A stretch of DNA of 64,000 bases from Saprospiraceae bacterium (GTDB lineage: Bacteria > Bacteroidota > Bacteroidia > Chitinophagales > Saprospiraceae), in contig JADKCF010000014.1 in the NCBI GenBank assembly GCA_016714765.1, positions 1-64,000 of the forward strand, given 5' to 3'. This document shows positions 40,559 through 48,594 of this stretch, piece by piece; the stretch's first letter is position 1; every line of letters begins with the position of its first letter. Under the pieces are notes generated by a model. That model was not told the DNA's origin. It searched no databases and worked only from the letters and a program-made list of their open reading frames with translations. Made by a program: the position numbers and the translations under genes.

Positions 40559-40978
40559 TTAATTATTATGCTTTCTGATGATTTCAACCATGGCATGGGC
40601 TGGAAGTTCGTCCAGTTTGTGTGCCTTCATCAGTAGTATAAAATCCCTTGTCATTGCTTCAGTAAAACCAAGTTTAAATGCAAGTTGATAGATAATCATT
40701 TCTTCTTTTGGATCTACAATACTATCCGCATTCATTATAAAAAGCAAATGATATAGGATATTCATACGCTCATGTTCATCCATAGGCAATATTTCATTGA
40801 TATTTATATCTTGCGCATACTCCCTAATGATCTCCGGACTTAGATTCAGATTTTTACACACATATATCAGATATGAAAATTCTTGTTCGGCTATAATATT
40901 ATCTGCTTTGCAAACGTGAATCAATAATTTTAACAGTACTCTGTTTTTTTCTTCTTCTGAAAGGACCTCCCAAATCAT
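40559..40978 (-). CDS. TerB-like domain protein
   Basis: This is a 139-residue all-alpha cytoplasmic protein. LLKLLIHVCKADNIIAEQEFSY and later LYHLLFIMNADSIVDPKEEMII are the two acidic helix-hairpin repeats typical of TerB-like (tellurite resistance) domains, in which Asp/Glu residues bind a metal. No other ter gene is present. It precedes the FG-GAP gene on the same strand with a 46-nt gap. Function not known; the fold call is moderate. Confidence 0.65.
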   Translation of the reverse strand: MIWEVLSEEEKNRVLLKLLIHVCKADNIIAEQEFSYLIYVCKNLNLSPEIIREYAQDININEILPMDEHERMNILYHLLFIMNADSIVDPKEEMIIYQLAFKLGFTEAMTRDFILLMKAHKLDELPAHAMVEIIRKHNN

Positions 40979-41094
40979 AATTTATCCTATTTTGTAGATA
41001 AAGATATCAAAATTTATCTGATTGTCAATTTTTATTTACTTTTAACCAAAATTAATAAAAATTTTAATCATTAAAGTAGTATTTTAAAATTAAA

Positions 41095-42138
41095 ATGAGA
41101 ACAAAAATCGCAGGAATAGGCCATTTTGTGCCAGAGCATGTAGTCACAAATCAGGATCTGACTTCTTATATGGACACCACTGATGAATGGATTCGGGAAC
41201 GTACAGGTATAGAGGAACGCAGGTATGCCACCAAGCATAAGGAATCTACTACTTCACTGGGTGCTAAAGCTGCCAGGATAGCAATAGAGCGAGCCGGAAT
41301 TGCCCCTGAAGATATAGATTTTATAATTTTTGCTACATTAAGCCCAGATTATTATTTTCCCGGATGTGGAGTACTTTTGCAAAGAGAGTTGGGAGTTACC
41401 TCTAAAGAAGTTGGAGCACTGGACATAAGAAACCAATGTTCAGGGTTTGTTTATGGACTATCTATTGCTGACCAGTTTATAAAAACTGGCATGTACAAAA
41501 ACATCTTGCTTGTAGGAGCAGAAATGCACTCCATGGGTTTGGATTTTTCAGATGAAGGAAGGGCAGTAACAGTGATTTTTGGAGATGGAGCAGGAGCAGT
41601 AGTTCTTCAACCTGCCGACAAAGAGGGCCAGGGCATACTTACTACATGTCTTCACTCTGATGGCACACATGCAGAAGAACTAGCTATGATCAATCCAGGT
41701 TCTCACGGTGGATATCATCTGGGTACAGAAAAATTTGGGTACCCTGATCCAGCAACCCCCGGTGGTGTTTTTGTCACTCAGAAAATGATGGACGACAACT
41801 TACTCTCACCCAACATGACTGGTCAGCTTGTATTTAAAACAGCTGTGGTTAAATTTCCGGAGGTTATTAATGAGGCATTAACCAAGGTTGGATTGACTAC
41901 CACTGATATTGATGTTTTTGTGCCTCATCAGGCCAATCTCCGTATCAGTCAGTTTGTACAAAAAGTACTTAGACTCCCTGAAGAAAAAGTCGTCAATAAT
42001 ATACAGAAATATGGCAATACCACAGCTGCATCTATTCCTATTGCTTTATCTGAGGCATGGGAACAGGGACGAGTAAAAGAAGGAGACCTGGTATGTCTGG
42101 CTGCTTTTGGAAGTGGTTTTACCTGGGGTAGTGCCTGA
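41095..42138 (+). CDS. fabH: 3-oxoacyl-ACP synthase III family protein
   Basis: This thiolase-fold condensing enzyme of 347 residues carries the complete FabH triad: Cys115 in RNQCSGF, His278 in PHQANLR and Asn308 in KYGNTTAAS. It opens with IAGIGHFVPEHVVTN, and TTDEWIRERTGIEERR is the usual acyl-CoA-binding region. The Cys-to-His distance (163 residues) is about 30 longer than in E. coli FabH, because of an insertion around PGSHGGYHLGTEKFGYPDPA. FabH starts fatty acid synthesis from acetyl-CoA and malonyl-ACP; a longer homologue may use another starter. bshB1 follows after 31 nt. Confidence 0.88.
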   Translation: MRTKIAGIGHFVPEHVVTNQDLTSYMDTTDEWIRERTGIEERRYATKHKESTTSLGAKAARIAIERAGIAPEDIDFIIFATLSPDYYFPGCGVLLQRELGVTSKEVGALDIRNQCSGFVYGLSIADQFIKTGMYKNILLVGAEMHSMGLDFSDEGRAVTVIFGDGAGAVVLQPADKEGQGILTTCLHSDGTHAEELAMINPGSHGGYHLGTEKFGYPDPATPGGVFVTQKMMDDNLLSPNMTGQLVFKTAVVKFPEVINEALTKVGLTTTDIDVFVPHQANLRISQFVQKVLRLPEEKVVNNIQKYGNTTAASIPIALSEAWEQGRVKEGDLVCLAAFGSGFTWGSA

Positions 42139-42169
42139 TAAGGTGGTGATTTAATACAATAAAGCAAAA

Positions 42170-42889
42170 ATGAAAGTGGATATTCTAGCCATTGGCGTAC
42201 ATCCAGATGACGTGGAACTGTGTGCTTCGGGAACAATTTTCAGGCATATACACCTGGGATACAGTGTAGCATTGTGCGATCTGACTAGTGGCGAGTTAGG
42301 CACGAGAGGGAGTGGTGAATTGCGAAGGGCAGAAGCAGAAGAAGCTAAAGTAATCATGGGTGCTGTGGCAAGAGAGAATCTTGGAATGCGTGATGGTTTT
42401 TTTCAGCACTCTGAAGAAAATTTGCTAAAATTAATCAATGTAATCAGAAAGTACCAGCCCAACATCGTACTTGCCAATGCGGTCTCAGACAGACACCCGG
42501 ATCATGGCAGAGCGTCCAAACTAATCAGTGATGCTTGTTTCTATTCTGGTTTGCAAAAAATCTTGTCATACGATGATGAAGGCAGTGTACAGCAACCTTG
42601 GAGACCCAAAGCTGTATACCATTATATTCAGGATAGAAACCTTAAAGCTGACCTGGTTGTAGACATTACACAGTATATGGACAAAAAAATACAATCCATT
42701 ATGGCATACCGGTCGCAGTTTTATGACCCCAAATCTCTCGAACCAGAAACACCCATTTCATCTAAATCTTTTATAGAGTTTATCAAGGCAAAAAATAGAA
42801 CTTATGCCCGGGATATCGGCGTAGAATATGCTGAAGCTTTTACTGTAGAAAGGACTATCGGCGTATCTGATTTATTCGATTTATTGTAA
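42170..42889 (+). CDS. bshB1: Bacillithiol biosynthesis deacetylase BshB1
   Basis: This 239-residue LmbE/PIG-L-like zinc deacetylase carries the metal motifs AIGVHPDDVE (residues 7-16, His11, Asp13, Asp14) and SDRHPDHGRAS (about 106-116). The segment LTSGELGTRGSGELRRAEAE is characteristic of BshB1. It removes the acetyl group from GlcNAc-malate in bacillithiol synthesis. bshA and bshC are not in the window. It appears cotranscribed with fabH. The reading frame is intact. Confidence 0.9.
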   Translation: MKVDILAIGVHPDDVELCASGTIFRHIHLGYSVALCDLTSGELGTRGSGELRRAEAEEAKVIMGAVARENLGMRDGFFQHSEENLLKLINVIRKYQPNIVLANAVSDRHPDHGRASKLISDACFYSGLQKILSYDDEGSVQQPWRPKAVYHYIQDRNLKADLVVDITQYMDKKIQSIMAYRSQFYDPKSLEPETPISSKSFIEFIKAKNRTYARDIGVEYAEAFTVERTIGVSDLFDLL

Positions 42890-43072
42890 CAGTTGTTATT
42901 AGATTAATTATCATCCTAAGCAGAAATGCACATTTGGTTCACTGGATGTAGGGTTTGGGCTTCAGGCTGAAACCGGGTGAATTAGATTCATTCATAGGTG
43001 CGACTTGGATGGTTGTTCTGGAAGTATTTATATATTTTTAGTTTGAAAGGCTACAGCAGGTGGGGTAGGGGC

Positions 43073-43107
43073 AAAAAAAAAGACCGATTCTCCCTACAGA
43101 ACCGGTC
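43073..43107 (-). terminator. Minus-strand intrinsic terminator
   Basis: On the minus strand GACCGGTTCT (43107-43098) pairs with AGAATCGGTC (43091-43082), 10 bp with one G-T pair, around a 6-nt loop. It is followed by nine T (43081-43073). Only the minus direction has a T tract, although the flanking genes bshB1 and DUF1304 are on the plus strand. Confidence 0.75.
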
Positions 43108-43154
43108 CCGAGTAAACAATTTGCTTAATTAATTACTCATAAACTCAATCTCGG
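43073..43154 (-). ncRNA. Candidate sigma-54-dependent small RNA, about 82 nt
   Basis: The predicted transcript begins 12 nt after the -12 GC of the promoter at 43166-43181 and ends in the U tract of the terminator at 43073-43107. Its first five bases (CCGAG, 43154-43150) can pair with CTCGG (43112-43108), which stacks directly against the terminator stem. An alternative 6-bp helix, GAGTAA with TTACTC, competes for the same bases. No credible open reading frame fits; the longest reading from an ATG is three codons. That the folding starts at the predicted +1 base is what makes this more than a chance promoter match. Expression and target are unknown. Confidence 0.42.
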
Positions 43155-43165
43155 TTATTATAAAT

Positions 43166-43181
43166 GCTAAAACCGTGCCAA
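43166..43181 (-). promoter_or_regulatory. Candidate sigma-54 (-24/-12) promoter
   Basis: Read on the minus strand the site is TTGGCACGGTTTTAGC. The GG and GC dinucleotides are exactly 12 bases apart, and TTGGCACG equals the -24 consensus. The -12 half TAGC differs from TTGC at one base. The implied start is 43154. It is the only TGGCAC match with this spacing that I found between genes. Confidence 0.5.
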
Positions 43182-43197
43182 TTTTCTTTTTATTAAA

Positions 43198-43205
43198 TAT
43201 CTTTG
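43198..43205 (+). promoter_or_regulatory. Candidate -7 element for the DUF1304 gene
   Basis: TATCTTTG matches TAnnTTTG and lies 19 nt before the ATG at 43225. It lies just upstream of, and faces away from, the sigma-54-like site on the other strand. Confidence 0.4.
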
Positions 43206-43224
43206 TCTAAAATCATAAAAAAAT

Positions 43225-43595
43225 ATGGGGACAGCACTTGTCATACTTGTATTCATAATTTCAGCCTTACATTGGTATTTCCTGTGGATGGAGATGTTTG
43301 CATGGACTACTGTAGGCAAAAAAACATTCAAAATGCTGAGTCCGGACTTATTTGAAAAGACGAAAGTTCTGGCTGCCAATCAGGGATTGTACAATGGTTT
43401 TATAGCAGCAGGACTTATGTGGTCCACACAGATACAGGATGTAGCGTGGTCCCAAAATGTCGCACTTTACTTTCTCGTGTGTGTCCTGGTAGCGGAATAT
43501 ACGGGTGGTATTCGGTATCAGTAAGGATTTTTTACATCCAGGGTATCCCAGCTTTGGTCGCTATCACCATTCTTCTATTAGCAAAATATACATAA
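43225..43595 (+). CDS. DUF1304 family membrane protein (one frameshift)
   Basis: The protein has the DUF1304 layout: helix 1 with the conserved HWYFLWMEMFAWTT (residues 15-28), then LAANQGLYNGFIAAGLMW (about 49-66) and two more helices. As written it stops at 43524 after AEYTGGIRYQ. Adding one G to the gg at 43495-43496 changes this to VLVAGIYGWYSVSVRIFYIQ, then GIPALVAITILLLAKYT and a stop at 43595. That matches the expected GxYGxxT-type fourth helix and gives 123 residues, the normal length. So the frameshift is probably a homopolymer error. The family's role is not established. It converges with the saccharopine dehydrogenase-type gene. Confidence 0.82.
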
Positions 43596-43632
43596 AATTA
43601 TATTTCGGCTATACTGAGGCGATAAAAAAAGA

Positions 43633-44772
43633 CTATTCATACTTACCATATATGGCTGTAACAAATGGTCCATTGAGAAAATCAGAAGTAGATAATTGGC
43701 TTTGTAAAATTGTTCCTTTCCATTGGTGTGTGAGCAACATGTAAGCAACTTCGCACAATGGTGCAGCAGTAGTAGACTGAATGGCTCTGAGTCTTTTTTT
43801 ACCAACTACACTCGGAAATATCTTATATGATTTTTCTTTACGCCTCAATCTGCCGGAAGCATCTTTGCCTTCTACAGATGCATACACTACCACTATATCA
43901 TCTTCGACACTGGGTATGTTTTCAAGCATAATATTTTCCAGAGCCTTGATTTTGTTTTCATTATTGACAATCGTTGACATAGTATTTCTAACCCATTGGT
44001 AGTGACCTGGGTATCTCAATGTTTTATAATCCAGATCTTTTACTTTTCCTGCAAAAGCATCAGGAAAGTCAGCCGCCCCACCCGATGTAAAATTATCCTC
44101 ATATTCATCTCCATCTATAATAATTCGTTCAAGACCTGATAGGGCAGGAACCTTCATTTTTTTAAAGTTTCTTACAATTTCTGCATCTTTTAAATATTCT
44201 GTAGCTACTCCGATTGGGCTCCAGGTAAATGCATAGTAGTGAGGAGAAGGGGCGTTTTTACTTATGGCACCTACTTTCATGTGCATGCTGTTGATTACTT
44301 CTACACCGAATTCACGGCAAAAGTCCTCATATAACCTATGTGCCAGCACGTTGATAAATCCGGGTGCAAGCCCAGTTTGCAGTACGAAGGCGGTGTCCGC
44401 ATCTTTTGAAATTTCTATAACATCTTTTGTTTCCTGCACATATTCAGTGAGGTTGGCGTAATGGCAGTGATGTTTTTTAGCAAGACCTGCTATGCGGGGT
44501 GCCTGACTGCCTGGAAGACAATCGAGTATAATTTCACATTTGGTTAATATTTGATCCATGATATCGTTGGATCCTTCGTATGGCATGAGTACTCCATGTA
44601 TATCAAGGACTTGGGTGCAACCCTCTGTAACAAAACGAATTGCACTGTCTATAGCTTGCTGAGATACATCACCAAAATATACAGTGGCTTTTAACACTTT
44701 GGATTCTGCCAGTATTAGCCCCACAGCATGACCTATGCCACCACTTCCGGCAATAAAAATATGAGCATTCAT
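43633..44772 (-). CDS. Saccharopine dehydrogenase family protein
   Basis: This 379-residue NAD(P)-dependent protein has a Rossmann start, IFIAGSGGIGHAVGLILAES (residues 5-24), LDCLPGSQAPRIAGLAKKHH (about 84-103), and the saccharopine dehydrogenase C-terminal domain beginning LQTGLAPGFINVLAH (about 131-145). Relatives act in lysine degradation or on carboxynorspermidine, or are uncharacterised. The substrate is not decided here. It is transcribed away from ftsK, with a 459-nt AT-rich region between them that contains repeated TTTACA/TGTAAA half-sites. Confidence 0.83.
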   Translation of the reverse strand: MNAHIFIAGSGGIGHAVGLILAESKVLKATVYFGDVSQQAIDSAIRFVTEGCTQVLDIHGVLMPYEGSNDIMDQILTKCEIILDCLPGSQAPRIAGLAKKHHCHYANLTEYVQETKDVIEISKDADTAFVLQTGLAPGFINVLAHRLYEDFCREFGVEVINSMHMKVGAISKNAPSPHYYAFTWSPIGVATEYLKDAEIVRNFKKMKVPALSGLERIIIDGDEYEDNFTSGGAADFPDAFAGKVKDLDYKTLRYPGHYQWVRNTMSTIVNNENKIKALENIMLENIPSVEDDIVVVYASVEGKDASGRLRRKEKSYKIFPSVVGKKRLRAIQSTTAAPLCEVAYMLLTHQWKGTILQSQLSTSDFLNGPFVTAIYGKYE

Positions 44773-44836
44773 AATAAAAATTTGGTTAGGTTAGAATAAA
44801 AATACTTCTGAATGAAAAAAACAATCAAAAGTGCTG

Positions 44837-44844
44837 CAAATATA
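44837..44844 (-). promoter_or_regulatory. Candidate -7 element for the saccharopine dehydrogenase gene
   Basis: Minus-strand TATATTTG (plus caaatata) matches TAnnTTTG, 64 nt upstream of the ATG at 44772. No clear -33 partner. Confidence 0.35.
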
Positions 44845-44934
44845 AATGATTTTAAAAGTATAACATCATTTGTAAGACAGTAACAATACAAAAATCATAA
44901 GAGAACCTCAGTATTTTGCAAATTATTGATTATT

Positions 44935-45020
44935 AATATTTTACAATATGTAGTATTGTTTAAAATGTAAAATATTGAATTTAAACGTAAAAATATATTA
45001 CATATTGTTTTAATATGTAA
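44935..45020. promoter_or_regulatory. Cluster of TTTACA/TGTAAA inverted repeats
   Basis: Within the 459-nt gap between divergent genes, an 11-bp perfect inverted repeat (aatattttaca at 44935-44945, tgtaaaatatt at 44966-44976) is followed by a 9-bp one (ttacatatt at 44998-45006, aatatgtaa at 45012-45020). A further gtaaaa half-site lies at about 44987. There is no T tract and no ORF, so these look like operator sites for a dimeric regulator. The rest of the gap (44773-44934 and 45021-45231) holds only the candidate -7 elements listed separately. Confidence 0.5.
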
Positions 45021-45166
45021 AACAAGCGTTGTATCTTTGTCATGCAATTATTCAAACACCAACCATTTAATACCCGGAAAAGGGCTAGAAATTAAAAGAA
45101 AAAGGTATTTAATTTAGATATCATCTTCGGTCATCGATGTCGAATTATATAGTTTTCTTTTTAAGA

Positions 45167-45174
45167 TATATTTG
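45167..45174 (+). promoter_or_regulatory. Candidate -7 element of the ftsK promoter
   Basis: TATATTTG matches TAnnTTTG 58 nt before the ftsK ATG. A second match, TATCTTTG at 45032-45039, is next to the inverted repeats and would give a leader of about 190 nt. Confidence 0.4.
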
Positions 45175-45231
45175 TGTTTGAGCGAAAGTTAAATCTAGGA
45201 GTATTTTTTAAAAAACCGATTTTATTGTATT

Positions 45232-47757
45232 ATGGCTGTTAAAAAGCAAAAACTGAAAGAAAGCGCCGGACCCCGTTTTAACTGGCGTGACGAAAGACTA
45301 CCAAAGATATTTGGAGTTATATTGATTATGGGGGCAATCTATCTTGCTATAGCATTTGTTTCTTATCTCTATACGTGGAAAATGGATCAGGACAAGGTCC
45401 TAAAATTTTCATGGGGTATGCTCCTGCAAGCAGACTTGAGTGTTCAGAATTGGCTTGGCAGATTAGGTGCCATTGTCTCTAACATGTTTTTTTACTGGGG
45501 ATTCGGATTACCTTCCATGATGATAGTAGTACTGCTTATAAAACTGGGATTGGATCTTATCAGACGAAGGTCATTAATTCCATTTATGATTTTTGCAAGA
45601 AATTCATTTGTAATCATGGCATTTTTTTCCCTGGTCCTCGAGTTTATATTCAGAAGATCTGAATTTACCTGGGGAGGTGCTTTCGGCGAAAGTACTTGTT
45701 TTTGGTTAACTAATTTTATAGGCCAGATAGGTCTTTTTTTCTTACTTCTTTTTACGTTGGGTGCTTACATTATGTGGCGGTTTAATCCCAATTTCGACAA
45801 TCTTACTTTCAGCAATCCTCTGGCTGGGGTTTCTATGCCATCTATAGATTTTTTTAAGGGTATGGAAGATAGCGAAATCAAGCCTACAAAAGGCAAAAGC
45901 AAGGTAGAAAGCCTTACAGACGATATTGAAGAGCTGTTTTTACAGACTTTAAAGCCATCAGGGTTGAAGCCGCAGGAAAATCCAAAGCCAACCACCCAAG
46001 AGGCAGCCGCCAATACAGACTCTCGTACAAATGATTTGGAAATGGAATTTGACGTACCTGCTTTTGCATCCAAAGCAACTCCTGTCAATACCAATCCGGG
46101 TCTTGAATTAGATTTTGATGATGTTACTTCAGAAGAGGGACCTAAAACGGATGAATTCACAGATGTTCCTACAAGTTTGCCTAAGGTACCCGTTGCACCG
46201 GAATCTCAGATAGAAGCTATAAAGTTGGAAGATGAGATGGAGCCATATGATCCTACTCTTGATTTGTCTAAATACAAGATGCCTCATACCGAACTTCTGT
46301 TAGAATACGCAGACCAGAAAGTGGAGGTGGACAGGGCAGAACTCGAGGCAAATAAAGATCAGATTATTGCTACATTGCTCAATTATAAAATCGAAATTAC
46401 TAAAATTAGAGCCACTATCGGACCTACAGTAACACTGTATGAAATCGTTCCGGCTCCGGGAGTTAAAATCTCCAAAATTAAAAATCTGGAAGACGATATT
46501 GCATTGAGTTTGTCAGCTTTAGGAATTCGTATCATTGCTCCGATTCCTGGGAAAGGTACAATAGGAATCGAAGTCCCGAATAAAAACAGACAAACTGTTT
46601 CACTAAAGGAAGTGCTGATGTCAGAGAAGTTTACACAATCCAAGATGGCATTGCCTATAGCTTTGGGAAAAACGATCTCCAATGAAGTGTTTGTGGCAGA
46701 TTTGGCCAAAATGCCACATTTATTGGTGGCAGGTGCAACAGGTCAAGGTAAGTCTGTGGGAATCAATACAATTTTGATGTCTTTATTATATAAAAAGCAT
46801 CCTTCACAGGTGAAATTAGTTTTGATTGACCCTAAAAAGGTGGAGCTATTTCCATATGGACACTTAGATCAGCATTTCCTTGCTTTTTTGCCGGATCAGG
46901 ATGAACCGATTATTACAGAAACCAGCAAAGTCATCAATACTCTAAATTCTCTATGTATTGAGATGGATAACAGATACGATTTGCTCAAAAAAGCCAGAGT
47001 AAGAAACCTGAATGAGTACAATGAGAAATTTACCGAAAGACGATTGAGTCCAAAAGAGGGACATAAATTTTTACCATATATTGTTTTGGTAATTGACGAA
47101 TTTGCTGACCTTATTATGACCGCCGGTAAAGAGGTGGAGCTACCAATTGCGCGTTTGGCCCAATTGTCCAGAGCTATAGGAATACACCTGATTATTGCAA
47201 CACAACGTCCTTCAGTCAATATCATAACGGGTATCATCAAGGCCAACTTCCCTGCCAGACTTGCGTTTAAGGTGACTTCAAAGATTGACTCTAGAACCAT
47301 TCTGGACGGCGGAGGTGCAGACCAGTTGATTGGTGCCGGTGATATGTTGCTTTCTATAGGAAGTAACAATATCAGATTGCAGTGTGCTTTTGTAGACACT
47401 CCTGAAGTGGAAAGCGTTATCAAACACATAGCAGATCAGCAAGGATTCCCTGAACCATTTTATTTGCCTGAATACAAAAATGACGATGAAGGTGGAGCCG
47501 GCAATTCCGATCTGAAGATTTCGGACCTGGATGAAAACTTTGACGATGCCGCCCGACTGATTATTTCCGCACAGCATGGATCTACTTCTTTAATTCAGCG
47601 CAAGATGCAGCTTGGATACAACAGGGCAGGACGTATTATGGATCAGATGGAACAGTTGGGAATAGTAGGACCTGCACAAGGTAGTAAACCACGAGAGGTT
47701 CTCTTTTATTCTGTAGACGAACTAAACAGTTTCCTGACGTCACTCAGGAATAGATAA
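45232..47757 (+). CDS. ftsK: DNA translocase FtsK
   Basis: FtsK anchors at the septum and pumps DNA to clear the chromosome dimer-resolution region. The 841-residue protein has four N-terminal membrane helices (about residues 25-190) and an acidic, low-complexity linker (about 210-345). The FtsK alpha domain follows, and the motor has Walker A VAGATGQGKSVGIN (about 499-512), Walker B VLVIDEFADLI (about 619-629) and the IATQRPSVNIITGIIKANFP segment. The C-terminal gamma winged helix (STSLIQRKMQLGYNRAGRIM) reads KOPS-type DNA motifs. Intact, normal length. Confidence 0.95.
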   Translation: MAVKKQKLKESAGPRFNWRDERLPKIFGVILIMGAIYLAIAFVSYLYTWKMDQDKVLKFSWGMLLQADLSVQNWLGRLGAIVSNMFFYWGFGLPSMMIVVLLIKLGLDLIRRRSLIPFMIFARNSFVIMAFFSLVLEFIFRRSEFTWGGAFGESTCFWLTNFIGQIGLFFLLLFTLGAYIMWRFNPNFDNLTFSNPLAGVSMPSIDFFKGMEDSEIKPTKGKSKVESLTDDIEELFLQTLKPSGLKPQENPKPTTQEAAANTDSRTNDLEMEFDVPAFASKATPVNTNPGLELDFDDVTSEEGPKTDEFTDVPTSLPKVPVAPESQIEAIKLEDEMEPYDPTLDLSKYKMPHTELLLEYADQKVEVDRAELEANKDQIIATLLNYKIEITKIRATIGPTVTLYEIVPAPGVKISKIKNLEDDIALSLSALGIRIIAPIPGKGTIGIEVPNKNRQTVSLKEVLMSEKFTQSKMALPIALGKTISNEVFVADLAKMPHLLVAGATGQGKSVGINTILMSLLYKKHPSQVKLVLIDPKKVELFPYGHLDQHFLAFLPDQDEPIITETSKVINTLNSLCIEMDNRYDLLKKARVRNLNEYNEKFTERRLSPKEGHKFLPYIVLVIDEFADLIMTAGKEVELPIARLAQLSRAIGIHLIIATQRPSVNIITGIIKANFPARLAFKVTSKIDSRTILDGGGADQLIGAGDMLLSIGSNNIRLQCAFVDTPEVESVIKHIADQQGFPEPFYLPEYKNDDEGGAGNSDLKISDLDENFDDAARLIISAQHGSTSLIQRKMQLGYNRAGRIMDQMEQLGIVGPAQGSKPREVLFYSVDELNSFLTSLRNR

Positions 47758-47782
47758 AATATTGTTTTTAGACCCTAAAATG

Positions 47783-47818
47783 CCCGCATTGATGCAAGTC
47801 AGTGCGGGTGTTTTTTTT
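47783..47818 (+). terminator. Intrinsic terminator after ftsK
   Basis: cccgcattga (47783-47792) pairs with tcagtgcggg (47799-47808), 10 bp with one G-T pair, followed by a run of eight T (47811-47818). It lies 25 nt after the ftsK stop. Confidence 0.85.
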
Positions 47819-47902
47819 ATTTTTGATAGCATATAATTACTTAAGTGCAAATTCCGCATTAGAATTTGGCGTAATATATGAAAAACAAAATAGCCAGGAA
47901 AT

Positions 47903-48547
47903 TTACCATTTTCCTGAATAGTCTACAAAGAGTGGTTTGCTGACCCAAGGATTATCTTTGATATAAAATCTCCATGGTCTGTGTGAACAACTTCCTACGT
48001 GAATACTCATGCCTACACGAGAGCCGGAAATGATATCTGATTCGGGTACGATTATTTTATTATAGATTGTAATCGGCTGCACTTTATTAAAAAGACATGT
48101 TCCATCCAACTCTTTTGTTATACCAAGGGCAATAGCTAACTTGCCGGGACCATTTGTAAGGACATATTTGGAGCTAGCAGATTTTCTTCTTTGGGCCATT
48201 ATTTCTGCCCCTTCTATGGGTTGAATGGCTCTAATCAATACTGCATGAGGATTTCCTTCTTTTCCCGTCACTACATTCATCATGGGATGCATACCGTAAC
48301 AAATGTAGACGTAAGCCACTCCCCCTTGTGTATACATTGTTTTAGTCCTTTCGGTATATCTACCACCGAAGGCATGGCATCCCCGATCATCCGGTCCCCG
48401 GTATGCTTCCGTCTCTACTATCAGGCCTGAAGTTACTTGTCCATGGATTTGGGTTAAAATTTCTTTACCCAACAATGCTTTGGCCAGTTGTACCACATCA
48501 TTTGATAAATAAAAAGATTCAGGTAAAAAATCTTTGGTTGTATGCAT
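47903..48547 (-). CDS. 3-methyladenine DNA glycosylase (AAG/MPG family)
   Basis: This 214-residue base-excision repair enzyme is related to mammalian alkyladenine glycosylase, not to AlkA or Tag. The active-site region VETEAYRGPDDRGCHAFGGR (about residues 45-64, catalytic Glu in ETEAY) is followed by GGVAYVYICYGMHPMMNVVT and by the NGPGKLAIALGI segment near residue 135. It removes alkylated and deaminated purines. It is divergent from recQ, with under 50 nt between the start codons, so the two repair genes share one short control region. Confidence 0.9.
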   Translation of the reverse strand: MHTTKDFLPESFYLSNDVVQLAKALLGKEILTQIHGQVTSGLIVETEAYRGPDDRGCHAFGGRYTERTKTMYTQGGVAYVYICYGMHPMMNVVTGKEGNPHAVLIRAIQPIEGAEIMAQRRKSASSKYVLTNGPGKLAIALGITKELDGTCLFNKVQPITIYNKIIVPESDIISGSRVGMSIHVGSCSHRPWRFYIKDNPWVSKPLFVDYSGKW

Positions 48548-48562
48548 TTTTAAAATTTATTG

Positions 48563-48570
48563 TACTTTTG
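48563..48570 (+). promoter_or_regulatory. Candidate -7 element of the recQ promoter
   Basis: TACTTTTG matches TAnnTTTG and lies 24 nt before the GTG at 48595. It shows that recQ should start there and not at the in-frame ATG at 48403, which lies inside the opposite gene. Confidence 0.5.
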
Positions 48571-48594
48571 ACAAAATCTAAGTGTGGAATTAAA

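Noticed and set aside
42890..43072. A gene between bshB1 and the candidate small RNA
   Set aside because: No frame of useful length or with recognisable residues was found. This stretch shows nothing I can name.
43500..43744. A separate small plus-strand gene after DUF1304
   Set aside because: Only 43496-43595 is meaningful, as the shifted C terminus of DUF1304. The rest is antisense to the saccharopine dehydrogenase-type gene.
48403..48594. N-terminal extension of recQ from an ATG at 48403
   Set aside because: It lies wholly antisense to the glycosylase gene, has no RecQ homology, and a good -7 element at 48563 places the transcript start downstream of it.
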